A DNA stretch of 45,725 nucleotides from contig MUCP01000039.1 in the NCBI GenBank assembly GCA_002816875.1, forward strand, positions 1 through 45,725, in the 5' to 3' direction. Positions 17,096-25,481 of the stretch are shown here, piece by piece. Below the pieces are notes generated by a model. It saw only the letters and a list, made by a program, of their open reading frames with translations. It was not told where the DNA came from and did no database searches. The translations under genes were made by a program, and so were the position numbers. The stretch is from SAR202 cluster bacterium Io17-Chloro-G2. GTDB taxonomy: Bacteria > Chloroflexota > Dehalococcoidia > Lucifugimonadales > UBA3495. The first letter of the stretch is position 1. Each line of letters begins with the position of its first letter.

Positions 17096-17403
17096 CGTAG
17101 GGTTTTCCGCCGCTTGGGCTCCAGTCCAATTCTGCCATTGTGAGCGGTCCCCCTAGATGGGGCGTTGCATAAAATGCCCCCAGAGCATGTCACACCGAGC
17201 CCTTCGGCGGAGCTCAGGATAAACTCCACGAGGGGTCTAAAATCGCGACCTTAACCCCGCCAACTGGGGCGTCACAGCCACGATTTTAGATTTCACGACT
17301 CTGTCGAGGACTCGCCCTGATGTAATCGGGGGAGCTTCGATCGCTGCGCCCTCCCGCGGAAGGGCAAGGATCGAAGAATGACAGTTTTTCGCAAGGCCCT
17401 TTG
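17096..17403. other. Intergenic region filled by a dispersed repeat
   Basis: No gene. Most of it is the repeat at 17184-17389, described separately. Confidence 0.6.
17184..17389 (+). repeat. Dispersed AGCATGTCACxCCGAG...CTCTGTCGAGGACTCGC repeat, copy 1
   Basis: About 200 bp beginning AGCATGTCACACCGAG and ending GAATGACAGTTTT. Copy 2 at 30262-30416 shares the same start, a CGCCAACT.G.GCG block, GACTCTGTCGAGGACTCGC and GGAGCTTCG.TCGCTGCGC. A partial inverted copy is at 44402-44478. Confidence 0.75.
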
Positions 17404-18486
17404 ATGGCGAATCGACGCAATTTTCCCCGACAATCTCCGGCATCCCTGTCTGAATCCTTTACGAGGTTCGCCGAACTTGAATGCCAAGGAATGTCTGACC
17501 TTTATTACCGGCTCTCCCTGGGAATCGCGGCCGACAACGACCTGCTGGAATTGGCGATACAGGCCAAATCCGGCCAGCCCAGACCCAACCTTTTCTTTGC
17601 TGCCGTCCAACGGCTTTTGATGGACGAGCCAGACCACCCGCTGGCGGCTTTTTATCCTCATATATCCGGCGGTTCCGCACCTCATGGCGGTCCATTACCC
17701 GAAGACCCCGCGCCCGCCTTCCGGGTCTTCTGCCTAGAACGCCAACAAGCTCTGACCGGCCTGCTGGCCAACCGAATGGTGCAGACCAACGTGGTCCGCC
17801 GTTGCGCGCGCATTCTGCCAGCCTTCGCCTACGTGAACCGCCTGGGATTGGGCGGAACGCTATTTCTGATAGAGATAGGAGCCAGCGCAGGGCTGAACAT
17901 GTTGTTGGACAGGTACGGGTACGACTACGGGGAAGGCAGAGTTTACGGGAACCGCCTATCTCCCGTCCAGATCTCCTCCACGTTCCGGGGTAGCCAACGG
18001 CCCGTGATTCCCGGCGCGATTCCAGACCTGGCAGACCGAATCGGGGTGGACTTGAACCCTGTCGAACTGAACGATCCGGAGGAAACCCAGTGGTTGAAGG
18101 CCTTGGTCTGGCCGGAACGCCGGGATGAACTGGGGTTATTGGAGGCAGCGTTAAAGGTTGCCTCTGAGCATCCTCCCCGGGTGGTCAAGGGAGACGCACT
18201 GGACCTGCTGCCGGGATTGATAGACGCTGTCCCAGGAGATCAAGTCCCTTGCCTCATCCACAGCCACGTATTGAACCAGTTCCCCAGGGAGGCCCGTGTG
18301 ATGTTTTGGTCTTTGGTTGAAAACCGGGGCGTCAATAGAAACCTGGCGGTGATATCAATGGAGGGTGTCCGGGAAGGCGAGCACGCGGCTGAAGAGGTCA
18401 CTTATTTTCGTGACGGCGCAAGAACGAATCTGAGGCTAGCGAATAGTGACAGCCACGGCTATTGGGTCGAGTGGCTGGTCGAGTAA
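17404..18486 (+). CDS. DUF2332 family protein
   Basis: 360 aa from ATG 17404 (a TTG directly precedes it). It matches the DUF2332 pattern: N-terminal SLSESFTRFAELECQGMSDLYYRLSLGIA, PNLFFAAVQRLLMD, QTNVVRRCARILPAFAYV, a glycine-rich LFLIEIGASAGLNMLLDRYGYDYG that resembles a methyltransferase-type nucleotide loop, and QVPCLIHSHVLNQFPREAR. No signal peptide. Family function is not established; the IEIGASAGLN loop suggests a SAM-dependent methyltransferase-like fold, which is inference. It stands alone between a repeat and the HAD gene. Confidence 0.85.
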   Translation: MANRRNFPRQSPASLSESFTRFAELECQGMSDLYYRLSLGIAADNDLLELAIQAKSGQPRPNLFFAAVQRLLMDEPDHPLAAFYPHISGGSAPHGGPLPEDPAPAFRVFCLERQQALTGLLANRMVQTNVVRRCARILPAFAYVNRLGLGGTLFLIEIGASAGLNMLLDRYGYDYGEGRVYGNRLSPVQISSTFRGSQRPVIPGAIPDLADRIGVDLNPVELNDPEETQWLKALVWPERRDELGLLEAALKVASEHPPRVVKGDALDLLPGLIDAVPGDQVPCLIHSHVLNQFPREARVMFWSLVENRGVNRNLAVISMEGVREGEHAAEEVTYFRDGARTNLRLANSDSHGYWVEWLVE

Positions 18487-18583
18487 CGTTGCATCAACTC
18501 GCCAACTGGGGATTGGCGCGGCCACTCCACCACAGATATCCGGTTTTCGTGGTCAACCTCAATTTGATAGGAGAACCTGAGTC

Positions 18584-19306
18584 ATGAGTCTCGAAGATGT
18601 GAAAGCCCTCACCTTTGACACCGGCGGCACTATCCTCGATTGGCACACCGGTTTCAGCAATGCGTTGGGCAAGGCAGGGGCCAACCACGGGCTGCAGAAG
18701 GACTGGCCACGGATTGCAAATGAACTACGCCGCCGGGCACTGCGCAGGATGGTGTACCTGGGAAAAGACTCTCCTCCCGAGTACAACTTCGACGATTCCC
18801 ACCGGGTAGTCCTGGACGATTTGATCGCCGAGAATAGACTGGAAGCGATTACTGAGGAAGAGCGGCATGACATATGGTGGAAGGCGCCCCATAGTTTCGG
18901 GGCATGGCCCGACTTCCCCGGGGTACTGCCCAAGTTGCGACAAAATTTCATCTGCGTGTCGATGACGATCCTCAGCTTCAGGATCGTCATCGACACGGCG
19001 AGACACAACAACCTGAGTTGGGACGCGGTGATTTCCTGTGAGGGCATCGGAACGTATAAACCGCTGCCCGAATCCTATCTGACCGCAGCTCGGTGGCTAC
19101 AGTTGAAACCCGAGGAATGCTGCATGGTCGCCTGTCACAATTTCGACCTAGACGCGGCGAAAAAGGCCGGTTTCAAGACCGCGTTCGTCCGGCGGCCGGA
19201 CGAGTGGGGCGACGAGGGGCCGCCTGATCCTGAACCAAATCCGGCGCACGATATTATTGCCGACGGCTTTCCCGATCTGGCAAGGCAGTTGGGAGTCCCG
19301 ATTTAG
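18584..19306 (+). CDS. HAD superfamily hydrolase, haloacid dehalogenase type II-like
   Basis: 240 aa. Motif I is FDTGGTILDW (nucleophile Asp; the second Asp of phosphatases is absent, as in dehalogenases). Motif III Lys is in TYKPLPESY, and motif IV is ACHNFDLDAAKKAGFKTAFV. An alpha-helical cap follows motif I. The ATG at 18584 has AGGAGA 9 nt upstream. Motif II is expected near residues 126-133 (CVSMTILS). That stretch is encoded by an exact 18-bp inverted repeat (18955-18997), which is curious. Substrate unknown: a 2-haloacid or a phosphate ester are both possible. Confidence 0.85.
   Translation: MSLEDVKALTFDTGGTILDWHTGFSNALGKAGANHGLQKDWPRIANELRRRALRRMVYLGKDSPPEYNFDDSHRVVLDDLIAENRLEAITEEERHDIWWKAPHSFGAWPDFPGVLPKLRQNFICVSMTILSFRIVIDTARHNNLSWDAVISCEGIGTYKPLPESYLTAARWLQLKPEECCMVACHNFDLDAAKKAGFKTAFVRRPDEWGDEGPPDPEPNPAHDIIADGFPDLARQLGVPI
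18955..18997. repeat. Perfect 18-bp inverted repeat inside the HAD gene
   Basis: CGTGTCGATGACGATCCT (18955-18972), 7-base loop, and its exact complement (18980-18997). It lies within the coding frame at the HAD motif II. Confidence 0.85.
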
Positions 19307-19496
19307 GGGAGCCTATTTTATCGGCGGCGCAGAACGCAGAACCGCCCGGGTCCTCTTGAGGCTCCGGGCGATCTTAGGGGCTGGGGTCATGAAGAATACT
19401 TCTTGCCCCAGTTGCTTGGAAATCTTGGGTAATCAGGTGATTACACCGAAGGCAATGGGCCGCCAAATGGACCGGCCCTGCCTTGTTAACGATTAC

Positions 19497-20531
19497 TTAC
19501 AGAGGACCGCCGGAGAAATTGGCGGTCTGCTTGCGAAAGATCTGGAGGCGCTGGCGTGAGCATTCCACCACAAAGATCCTGCCCTCATCGTCCACGTCGA
19601 CCGCTATTGGCCCGTGGAACAGCTTCTCCTTCTCTATTAGGCCCTGGGCCCTTTCCCTGCCCCTAACCATCGATGGGTCCAGATTCACCCGCTCTCGGCC
19701 CCACTTTGACAGGGTCGCCTCGCCGGTCAGTGTGGTGATAAAGGCCCCATCGGCGTGGAACACCTGAAGTCGGTCGTTCTTGAAGTCGGTGACGTAGATG
19801 ATGCCATCCTTGTCAACAGCCACTCCGGTGGGCCTGTTGAACTCTCCATCGCCCTGTCCAGAAGTTCCGAACTTCATCAGGAATCGGCCGTCACGATCGA
19901 ATTTTTGAATCCTGTCGTTGCGCCAGTCGGCCACGTACACGTCGCCATTGCCGTCGATCTCTATGCCCCAGGGATGGTCAAACTCGCCATCGCCGGTTCC
20001 AAACCGGCCGAATTTGGATATGAATCTTCCCTCTTTGGTGAACACCTGAACTCGATGGTTCACGCTGTCCACCAGATAGAGATTGTCGTCGGCATCGAAA
20101 GCCAGCCCGGAGGGCCGGTTGATCTCGCCGTCGCCATCGCCCAGGGTCCCCCACTTGGCGACACACTCTCCGTCCTTGTCAAACACGGAAATGCGGTTTA
20201 GCCATTCATCGGCTACGTAGGCGTTGCCAGCCTTGTCCAGGGCTATTGCCGTGGGCCACATGAAGGTCCCGTCGGGGGCTGAAGCGTCGGCCTCTTCGGG
20301 ATGGACTTTAGTGCCGAATTCCCGGACTAATTCCTCGTCGACAGTGAACACTGTGACCCGCTTGCAGGGGAAAAACGCCGGGGTCTCGGAGCCGCGGTTC
20401 AGCACGTACAATTGGTTCTCTTCGTCCCGGGTTATTGCTATCGGATAGAAGAACCCGCTCCCACTCCGGTTTTCTTGCCTTCCGATGGTATGGCTATATT
20501 CGAACGTTATCGGCGCAATCTCAGTGACCAT
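19497..20531 (-). CDS. NHL-repeat six-bladed beta-propeller protein
   Basis: 344 aa. Successive blades follow the NHL pattern with GDGDGEINRPSGLAFDADDN, LYLVDSVNHRVQVF, FGTGDGEFDHPWGIEIDG, YVADWRNDRIQKF, GQGDGEFNRPTGVAVD and IYVTDFKNDRLQVF. The ATG at 20531 has GAGG 5 nt upstream. No signal peptide or membrane segment is visible, so it should be cytoplasmic unless exported another way. NHL propellers are binding scaffolds; some have lyase or lactonase activity. The partner or ligand cannot be read. It lies downstream of the DUF1501 gene on the same strand, separated by a repeat. Confidence 0.88.
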   Translation of the reverse strand: MVTEIAPITFEYSHTIGRQENRSGSGFFYPIAITRDEENQLYVLNRGSETPAFFPCKRVTVFTVDEELVREFGTKVHPEEADASAPDGTFMWPTAIALDKAGNAYVADEWLNRISVFDKDGECVAKWGTLGDGDGEINRPSGLAFDADDNLYLVDSVNHRVQVFTKEGRFISKFGRFGTGDGEFDHPWGIEIDGNGDVYVADWRNDRIQKFDRDGRFLMKFGTSGQGDGEFNRPTGVAVDKDGIIYVTDFKNDRLQVFHADGAFITTLTGEATLSKWGRERVNLDPSMVRGRERAQGLIEKEKLFHGPIAVDVDDEGRIFVVECSRQRLQIFRKQTANFSGGPL

Positions 20532-20607
20532 TTTTCCTCACAAAGGGTGTGTTTTCACCAGGCTGCTTGGAAACCATCTCAACATCATGGTTCAACGTTG
20601 GATAATC

Positions 20608-20709
20608 CTTCGACAGGTCCGACTTTGTCGCGACTCGCGACCTCCGGTCGGAGCTCAGGACGAACGGGTGGTAGAATCCAACTCCGTTCGTGGTGAGCTT
20701 GTCGAACCA
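20608..20709. repeat. Dispersed TTCGACA...GAACGG repeat with insertion
   Basis: The right arm (CCGTTCGTGGTGAGCTTGTCGAA) equals the right arm of the 15215 element in reverse. The left arm TTCGACAGG is separated from CTCAGGACGAACGG by about 35 bases, with their own TCCGAC / GTCGGA hairpin. Confidence 0.6.
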
Positions 20710-20761
20710 CTCTTTGAGATAAGTGCCTGACCTTGTGGGCCGCGCCTGCCGGCCCAGACGG

Positions 20762-21898
20762 TTACTTGATGAAGTCGAACTGCTCGTAGGTTGCCCCGAG
20801 TATCGGATTGGCATCCAAGCCCATCCACTGCTCCAGCAACGTGGCGTAGCTGCTCCGGAAATCGTTGTTCCATTGCAGATCGCCCGAGTCCAGTTTTTCC
20901 GGCTCCAAAGACGGGTATTCTCCGTATAGGCCACCCTTCACGGCGTCGCCGATGACGAAGGCCACTCCGCCAGAGCCGTGATCGGTGCCCGAGCCGTTCT
21001 CCTGTACCCTGCGGCCGAACTCGGTGAACAGCAACATCACGACTTCCTCGTTGGCGTTGTGTTCCTTCAGGTCTTCGTAGAAGTCGCCGATGGCGCTGGT
21101 CACGTCGCCCCACAGTTTGGGCAAGGTGATGTTCTGGTTGGCGTGGGTATCGAAGGTGCCGGGATTTACGCCGGTGTAAAGCACCCGGGTCCCAAAGCCT
21201 GCCAGATGCACCTGGGCGATGCTCTTCAGCCACTGAGCGAAGGGGCTGCCGCCGTACTCCACGCTGGAGGAATACATTTCCGGCGCCGTGCTGAGGATGT
21301 CAGCTCCCTTAAGGGCGTCCAAACCGGTCTGGGACAGGTAGTCGCTCACGGGCCCGGAGCCGATCATGGGAGCGTACATGCGGGCGAATATGTCCAGGGC
21401 TTCAGTCCGCTGGTCGTCGCCCTGGATCCCCGTCAGCACTCCGTAGTTGCTGAGATCGCCCACGGAAGCTACCGATACGCCGGGCGCGGCCAGAGCCCTC
21501 GGGAGCCCACGGCCAAAGTTTACGGCGGTCAATATGTTCTCTTTGTTGGGGTCGATATCACGAATGGCCTTGCCCAGCCAACCTTCGGTGATCATCTTTT
21601 CGGGCTCGGCAGTATGCCAAATGTCCAAGGACCGGAAATGGGAGCGAATAGGGCTGGGATACCCGATGCCCTGCAGCACGGCGACCTTACCTTGGTCGTA
21701 CATTTCCTTTATCGGACCCATGCCCGGGTGGAACCCGACCTTGTCATCCACGGCCAGTACTTCGTCCGGACCGACCTGCAGCGTAGGCCGGTAATCCGGG
21801 TAATGGGGGTCGCTGTAGGGAATGAACGTGTTCAGGGCGTCGTAGGCCCCCGTCATTTGCAGTACTACCAGCACCGGGTCTTTCTTGTTGGAGGTCAT
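20762..21898 (-). CDS. DUF1501 family protein
   Basis: 378 aa. DUF1501 proteins are related to sulfatase or phosphatase folds and are usually Tat-exported. Here the N-terminus (MTSNKKDPVLVVLQMTGAYDALN) has no twin-arginine or Sec signal. Typical segments: VGFHPGMGPIKEMYDQGKVAVLQGIGYP, SHFRSLDIWHTAEP, FDTHANQ, LLFTEFGRRVQENGSGTDHGSGG. The ATG has AAGGAG in front. It follows the DUF1800 gene by 84 nt on the same strand. This two-gene pair is recurrent in many phyla, so the proteins probably act together; the reaction is not known. Confidence 0.92.
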   Translation of the reverse strand: MTSNKKDPVLVVLQMTGAYDALNTFIPYSDPHYPDYRPTLQVGPDEVLAVDDKVGFHPGMGPIKEMYDQGKVAVLQGIGYPSPIRSHFRSLDIWHTAEPEKMITEGWLGKAIRDIDPNKENILTAVNFGRGLPRALAAPGVSVASVGDLSNYGVLTGIQGDDQRTEALDIFARMYAPMIGSGPVSDYLSQTGLDALKGADILSTAPEMYSSSVEYGGSPFAQWLKSIAQVHLAGFGTRVLYTGVNPGTFDTHANQNITLPKLWGDVTSAIGDFYEDLKEHNANEEVVMLLFTEFGRRVQENGSGTDHGSGGVAFVIGDAVKGGLYGEYPSLEPEKLDSGDLQWNNDFRSSYATLLEQWMGLDANPILGATYEQFDFIK

Positions 21899-21982
21899 CG
21901 TTTACTCCTTAGTAAATTGAGTTGTGGTCCCTATTCTACCGATGGTCCGGGCCCATGCCGGACGCCAAAACCGAATATTCAG

Positions 21983-23386
21983 CTAGGCGTAAAGATATTC
22001 CTTAGTAGCCACAATCATTTGCAGCATCTCGCTTACGTGCTTCGGGAACTCTTGCGCATCGGTGGACGACACGCCGCTCTTCCGGGCGTGTTCCACCAAC
22101 GACTGATGGTTCTCATCGGTCAGTTCGTAGTGCCCCAACAGCTTGAGGCAGCCGTCCACCAGGCCCTGCGGGGAGATGGTGGGGCCTTCCGAGGCTAGCT
22201 TTTGAACTATATCCTGTATGCCAGGGAAGCTGACATCGCCCACGTGGTCGGCTATGAAGTTGATCCGGCGGACCAGGGTGCCACCGTCGATCCACTCTTT
22301 ACCCGTATGCCAACCTTCGACGGATGGCGGGTTCAATATCTCCTGACCCATATGCTTCATTTCCTCGAAAATAGCCTCGAAGCCGGGTTTGGGAGTCGTC
22401 CAATCGCCGACCAAGCGCAACGTGCCGATCACGGTCTCTATCGGCCCCTTGATCCTGGCAAAACGGGCGTTCTTGAAAGCGTCGGAGTTGAACAGGACCC
22501 GAAGCATGGAGCGGATGTCGTAATTAGAGCGGAAATACTCGTCTTCCAGCATCTTAATGGTTTCCGGGTCCCGGGGCGGGGTGTCCATCCAAGACGGCAC
22601 CTGGGCTTCGTCGGCTACAAAGTAGTCGTAAAAGTGGCGGGAGATGAATCTCGCCGTCGCCGGCTGCTGGCAGATGATATCGATGACATCTTCGCCGTTG
22701 AAGTTGCCCGTGTGGCCCAAGAAAGTCTTTTCTTCGTCATCGTGGTCGTCGGGGTTATAAGCGAAGCTCGCCGGGTAGCGCCCGTAGGGCTGCCCTGGGA
22801 TACCGTTTGAGATGGTCCAGCCGGTGAATGCCCGGGCGCACTCCTTCACGTCATCTTCGGTGTAATTGAAATTTCCGTCCATGCCCACACCCATGGAGAA
22901 TAATTCCAGCAACTCCCGGCCGTAGTTCTCGTTGATCGCGCCCTTATGGCTCAGGCAGTTGTCTAAGAAGTACAACATGGCGGGGTCTTTGGAGATCTCT
23001 ACCAGCAGGTCTTTGAAGCTGCCCATTCCCTTCAGGCGCAGCATCTCCAACTCGGCGTGGGACGTGACGTAACTCTGTGTCTTGCTGTCAGCGGTGCATA
23101 GAATGCCATGCCAGAAGAGCATCATCTTTTCTTGCAGTTGGCTATAAGAATTGATCATGCGAAACGCGGTGTATTCGGGGACGCACCGGATGAAGTGGTT
23201 CCATTCTATGAAGTACCGCTCACCAAGGTCCAGGTCCATGCGGTTGGAATTGTTTTCGGGATGGAGCAGTTCCTCCACCGTTTCCTCGTACCCTTTCCCG
23301 GCGCGGGCTTCAAGCTCTTCGTACTGGGCGCCGAATCCGGCGCGCCGCATGAGGTGAGCCATCAAAGCGATATCTTTATCTCCCAT
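21983..23386 (-). CDS. DUF1800 family protein
   Basis: 467 aa, mostly helical. Family landmarks: AHLMRRAGFGAQYEELE at the N-terminus, MLFWHGILCTAD, YFLDNCLSHKGAINENYGRELLELFSMGV, YTEDDVKECARAFTGW, FLGHTGNFNGEDVIDIICQQPATARFISRHFYDYFV, and NPPSVEGWHTGKEWIDGGTL. The start ATG at 23386 has GAGGAG 6 nt before it. No signal peptide. It is the first gene of the DUF1800-DUF1501 pair, probably driven from a minus-strand promoter at 23449-23476. Confidence 0.93.
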   Translation of the reverse strand: MGDKDIALMAHLMRRAGFGAQYEELEARAGKGYEETVEELLHPENNSNRMDLDLGERYFIEWNHFIRCVPEYTAFRMINSYSQLQEKMMLFWHGILCTADSKTQSYVTSHAELEMLRLKGMGSFKDLLVEISKDPAMLYFLDNCLSHKGAINENYGRELLELFSMGVGMDGNFNYTEDDVKECARAFTGWTISNGIPGQPYGRYPASFAYNPDDHDDEEKTFLGHTGNFNGEDVIDIICQQPATARFISRHFYDYFVADEAQVPSWMDTPPRDPETIKMLEDEYFRSNYDIRSMLRVLFNSDAFKNARFARIKGPIETVIGTLRLVGDWTTPKPGFEAIFEEMKHMGQEILNPPSVEGWHTGKEWIDGGTLVRRINFIADHVGDVSFPGIQDIVQKLASEGPTISPQGLVDGCLKLLGHYELTDENHQSLVEHARKSGVSSTDAQEFPKHVSEMLQMIVATKEYLYA

Positions 23387-23448
23387 CCGTTCTCCTCGTC
23401 AAACTGAGCACGCGTTCAAACGTTGATCTTTAGAGTGTTCAATAGGTA

Positions 23449-23476
23449 TGTATAGTAGCACTCGAGCTTTTCCCAA
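23449..23476 (-). promoter_or_regulatory. Candidate promoter of the DUF1800-DUF1501 pair
   Basis: Read on the minus strand: TTGGGA, 16-nt spacer, TATACA, about 60 nt before the DUF1800 start. The -35 box is weak. Confidence 0.35.
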
Positions 23477-23588
23477 TTCAAGGTGTCAGTTCGTCCTGGC
23501 TACGAATCAATATCTATTCCGAAAATATCCGATGTATGAAACCCATCGCACCCGGAAGGTAAAATGGCCGCGGGCGCCCGCATGCTGG

Positions 23589-23618
23589 TTGACGTTATTA
23601 GATAACACATTCTATCAT
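23589..23618 (+). promoter_or_regulatory. Candidate promoter of the UGSC gene
   Basis: TTGACG, 18-nt spacer, TATCAT, about 80 nt before the ATG at 23700. Confidence 0.55.
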
Positions 23619-23699
23619 AGCTGCCAACGCCTGAGATCATTCATCTTAAAGATTCGCCGAAAGCAACGGCCGAAAGCACCAGGGCAACAGGAGGAGTAA

Positions 23700-24248
23700 A
23701 TGGTAACCGAGACTGCCAAAACCCGAATGGTGATCCTGAATCCGACCTCGCCACCGCTGGAAGTAGACGCCAGATTGGCCACGAGGCCATTGGACCTGAA
23801 CGGCAAGGTGCTGGGTCTACTCAATAACAGCAAACTGAACGCGTCCAATCTGCTGGACGAGGTCGGTGAACTGCTTTCTCAGCGCTACGAGTTCGCCAAG
23901 GTCATCAAAGGCTCCAAGCCGAACGCGTCAACGCCGTGCCCGGAACACATCGTCAAGGAATTCGCGGCCAGTTGCGACGTGCTGGTAACCTCCAACGGTG
24001 ATTGAGGGTCCTGTTCATCGTGCAGTTTGCACGACGGCATAACTTTCGAGAAGCTGGGCATCCCAACCGCCGTCCTTTGCACCGAGCCTTTCATCCCCAC
24101 GGCGAGGACGATGTCCCGCATCTTGGGGATCCCTGACTACCATTTCGCCGTCCTTCCCCATCCCTTGGGAAGCCTAACTCCGGGAGAGTTGAAGGAGCGG
24201 GCCAAGGTGGCCCTGCCCCAGGTCATAGAGATCCTTCTGGGGACCTAG
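23700..24248 (+). CDS. UGSC family selenoprotein (Sec at UGA 24003)
   Basis: The frame from ATG 23700 (AGGAGGAG just before it) reaches a TGA at 24003-24005 and continues in the same frame to a stop at 24246-24248. Read with Sec at residue 102 it gives a single 182-aa protein whose centre is SNGD-U-GSC-SSC-SLHDG. This is the U-G-S-C motif that names the UGSC (seleno)protein family. The second half (EKLGIPTAVLCTEPFIP, PHPLGSLTPGELKERAKVA) is coding in style and ends normally. A SECIS-like hairpin follows the UGA at 24018. The family's reaction is not known; Sec with nearby Cys suggests redox chemistry. The next gene (24398) is on the same strand. If the cell lacks Sec machinery the gene would be a truncated pseudogene, which the motif makes unlikely. 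Confidence 0.93.
24018..24034 (+). promoter_or_regulatory. SECIS-like hairpin of the UGSC gene
   Basis: TCGTGCA, loop GTT, TGCACGA: a perfect 7-bp stem whose loop starts 19 nt after the UGA. It has a G in the first loop position, as known for bacterial SECIS elements read by SelB. Confidence 0.75.
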
Positions 24249-24397
24249 TTCTCCCCAGGAGATCTCGATTAGCGAGGGCCGGTTCCCGTTTATGAGGGGC
24301 CGACCATCCGATTATCCTTCTTGGCCCGGCGTTGGGGACTAGCCTCCCGTGGGTTCGATACGGCCACGCCATGTCAAAATTTGATCTAGAGGCCACC

Positions 24398-25432
24398 ATG
24401 GAACAAACAAACCTGACCTCTGAGCGAGTCGCCGTGGAAGACGCGGCCAATGTCATAGAGTTCTACTACGAGAAGGGCTGGACCGATGGCTTACCGGTGG
24501 TCCCGGCCACCGAAGAACGTGTCCGGGAGTTCTTGTCGGCAGCGGGCCGGTCGCCCAGCGACGTCATCGGCGTGGTGCCCACGCGAGGCCGGGTGATCAC
24601 CGCCGAAAAGGTAGCCATCAACGCGGTGATGGCCGGTTGCCGGCCCGAATACATGCCGGTGCTGGTGGCGGTCATTGAGGCCATGTGCGAACCAGAGTTC
24701 AACTATCACGGCAGCCAGGCCAGCACGGGCAGTTCGGCCCAGCTCATCGTCGTGAACGGACCCATTGCCGCCGACTTGGAAGTGAACTCGGGCGTCAACG
24801 TGTTTGGCCCCGGCGTTAGGGCTAACTCCACCATAGGCCGGGCGGTGCGCCTGATCAATATGAACGTCACCGGCGGCACCCCGGGCATACTGGACAAGTC
24901 CACCCTGGGCCAGGGCGGGAAATACAGCATGTGCATCGCCGAGAACGAACAGGCCAGCCCCTGGGAGACGCTCCACGTTCAGCGGGGATATGCCGCGACA
25001 GAGAATACGGTCACGGTTTTCGCCGTCATGTCGCCTTTGCAAGTTTCCGACGGCGCCAGCAATTCTCCCGAGGCTCTTTTGGATAATTTCGCTCTCGCCA
25101 TGAATGGCATGCGCAATGGCATGGGAGAATTCGTCATAGTCATGTCGCCGGAGCACGCTCGACTCTTCCGCAACGCCGAATGGAGCAAACGCCAGGCCAT
25201 GGAATACCTCCACGAGCACGCCGCCGTCTCAGCTGAGGACCTGAAACGCCAAGGCAGGTTATCTGGCGACGTCGAGCCGGGGGACGCCACGGACATGCAA
25301 CCCCTCGTGAAAACCTCCGATGGCATCGTTTTCCTGGTTGCCGGCGGCGAGGCGGGTGGATTCTCCTCTCTGATCTCACGATGGGGCGGCGGCACCTCCA
25401 GCCGATCGATCACCAAGGTCATCAAAACGTAG
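24398..25432 (+). CDS. Unknown protein downstream of the UGSC gene
   Basis: 344 aa from ATG 24398, which has AGAGG 5 nt upstream; the open frame extends to ATG 24371 and TTG 24332. I recognise no named domain. The protein is soluble-looking with glycine-rich loops. Notable segments are YYEKGWTDGLPVVPATEERV near the start, GVVPTRGRVITAEKVAINAVMAGCRPEYMPVLVAVIEAM, STGSSAQLIVVNGPI, GVNVFGPGVRANSTIGRAVRLINMN, GGTPGILDKSTLGQGGKYSMCIAENE and a C-terminal FLVAGGEAGGFSSLISRWGGG. Cys residues occur in MAGCRPEYM, EAMCEPEF and YSMCIAEN. Placement directly after the UGSC gene suggests a shared function. I believe the pair recurs in other genomes but cannot show it here. Confidence 0.8.
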   Translation: MEQTNLTSERVAVEDAANVIEFYYEKGWTDGLPVVPATEERVREFLSAAGRSPSDVIGVVPTRGRVITAEKVAINAVMAGCRPEYMPVLVAVIEAMCEPEFNYHGSQASTGSSAQLIVVNGPIAADLEVNSGVNVFGPGVRANSTIGRAVRLINMNVTGGTPGILDKSTLGQGGKYSMCIAENEQASPWETLHVQRGYAATENTVTVFAVMSPLQVSDGASNSPEALLDNFALAMNGMRNGMGEFVIVMSPEHARLFRNAEWSKRQAMEYLHEHAAVSAEDLKRQGRLSGDVEPGDATDMQPLVKTSDGIVFLVAGGEAGGFSSLISRWGGGTSSRSITKVIKT

Positions 25433-25481
25433 CCTCAACACCTAACCTCCGGAACGTAATCGTCTGGCGGACTACAAGCTT

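Larger units (their letters stand above)
23387..23699. other. Divergent regulatory region, DUF1800 / UGSC gene
   Basis: 313 bases with candidate promoters in both directions and no convincing reading frame. It is more AT-rich than its surroundings. Confidence 0.5.

Noticed and set aside
20978-22198. 406-aa plus-strand reading frame
   Set aside because: It is the antisense shadow of the DUF1501 and DUF1800 genes, both of which have clear family motifs.
23700-24005. A stand-alone 101-aa protein ending at the TGA
   Set aside because: The same frame continues with coding-like sequence, and the UGA sits in a UGSC motif, so I treat it as the first part of one selenoprotein.
24338-24370. Possible tRNA T-arm (GGGTTCGATACGG)
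   Set aside because: No matching acceptor stem, D-arm or anticodon arm can be folded around it.
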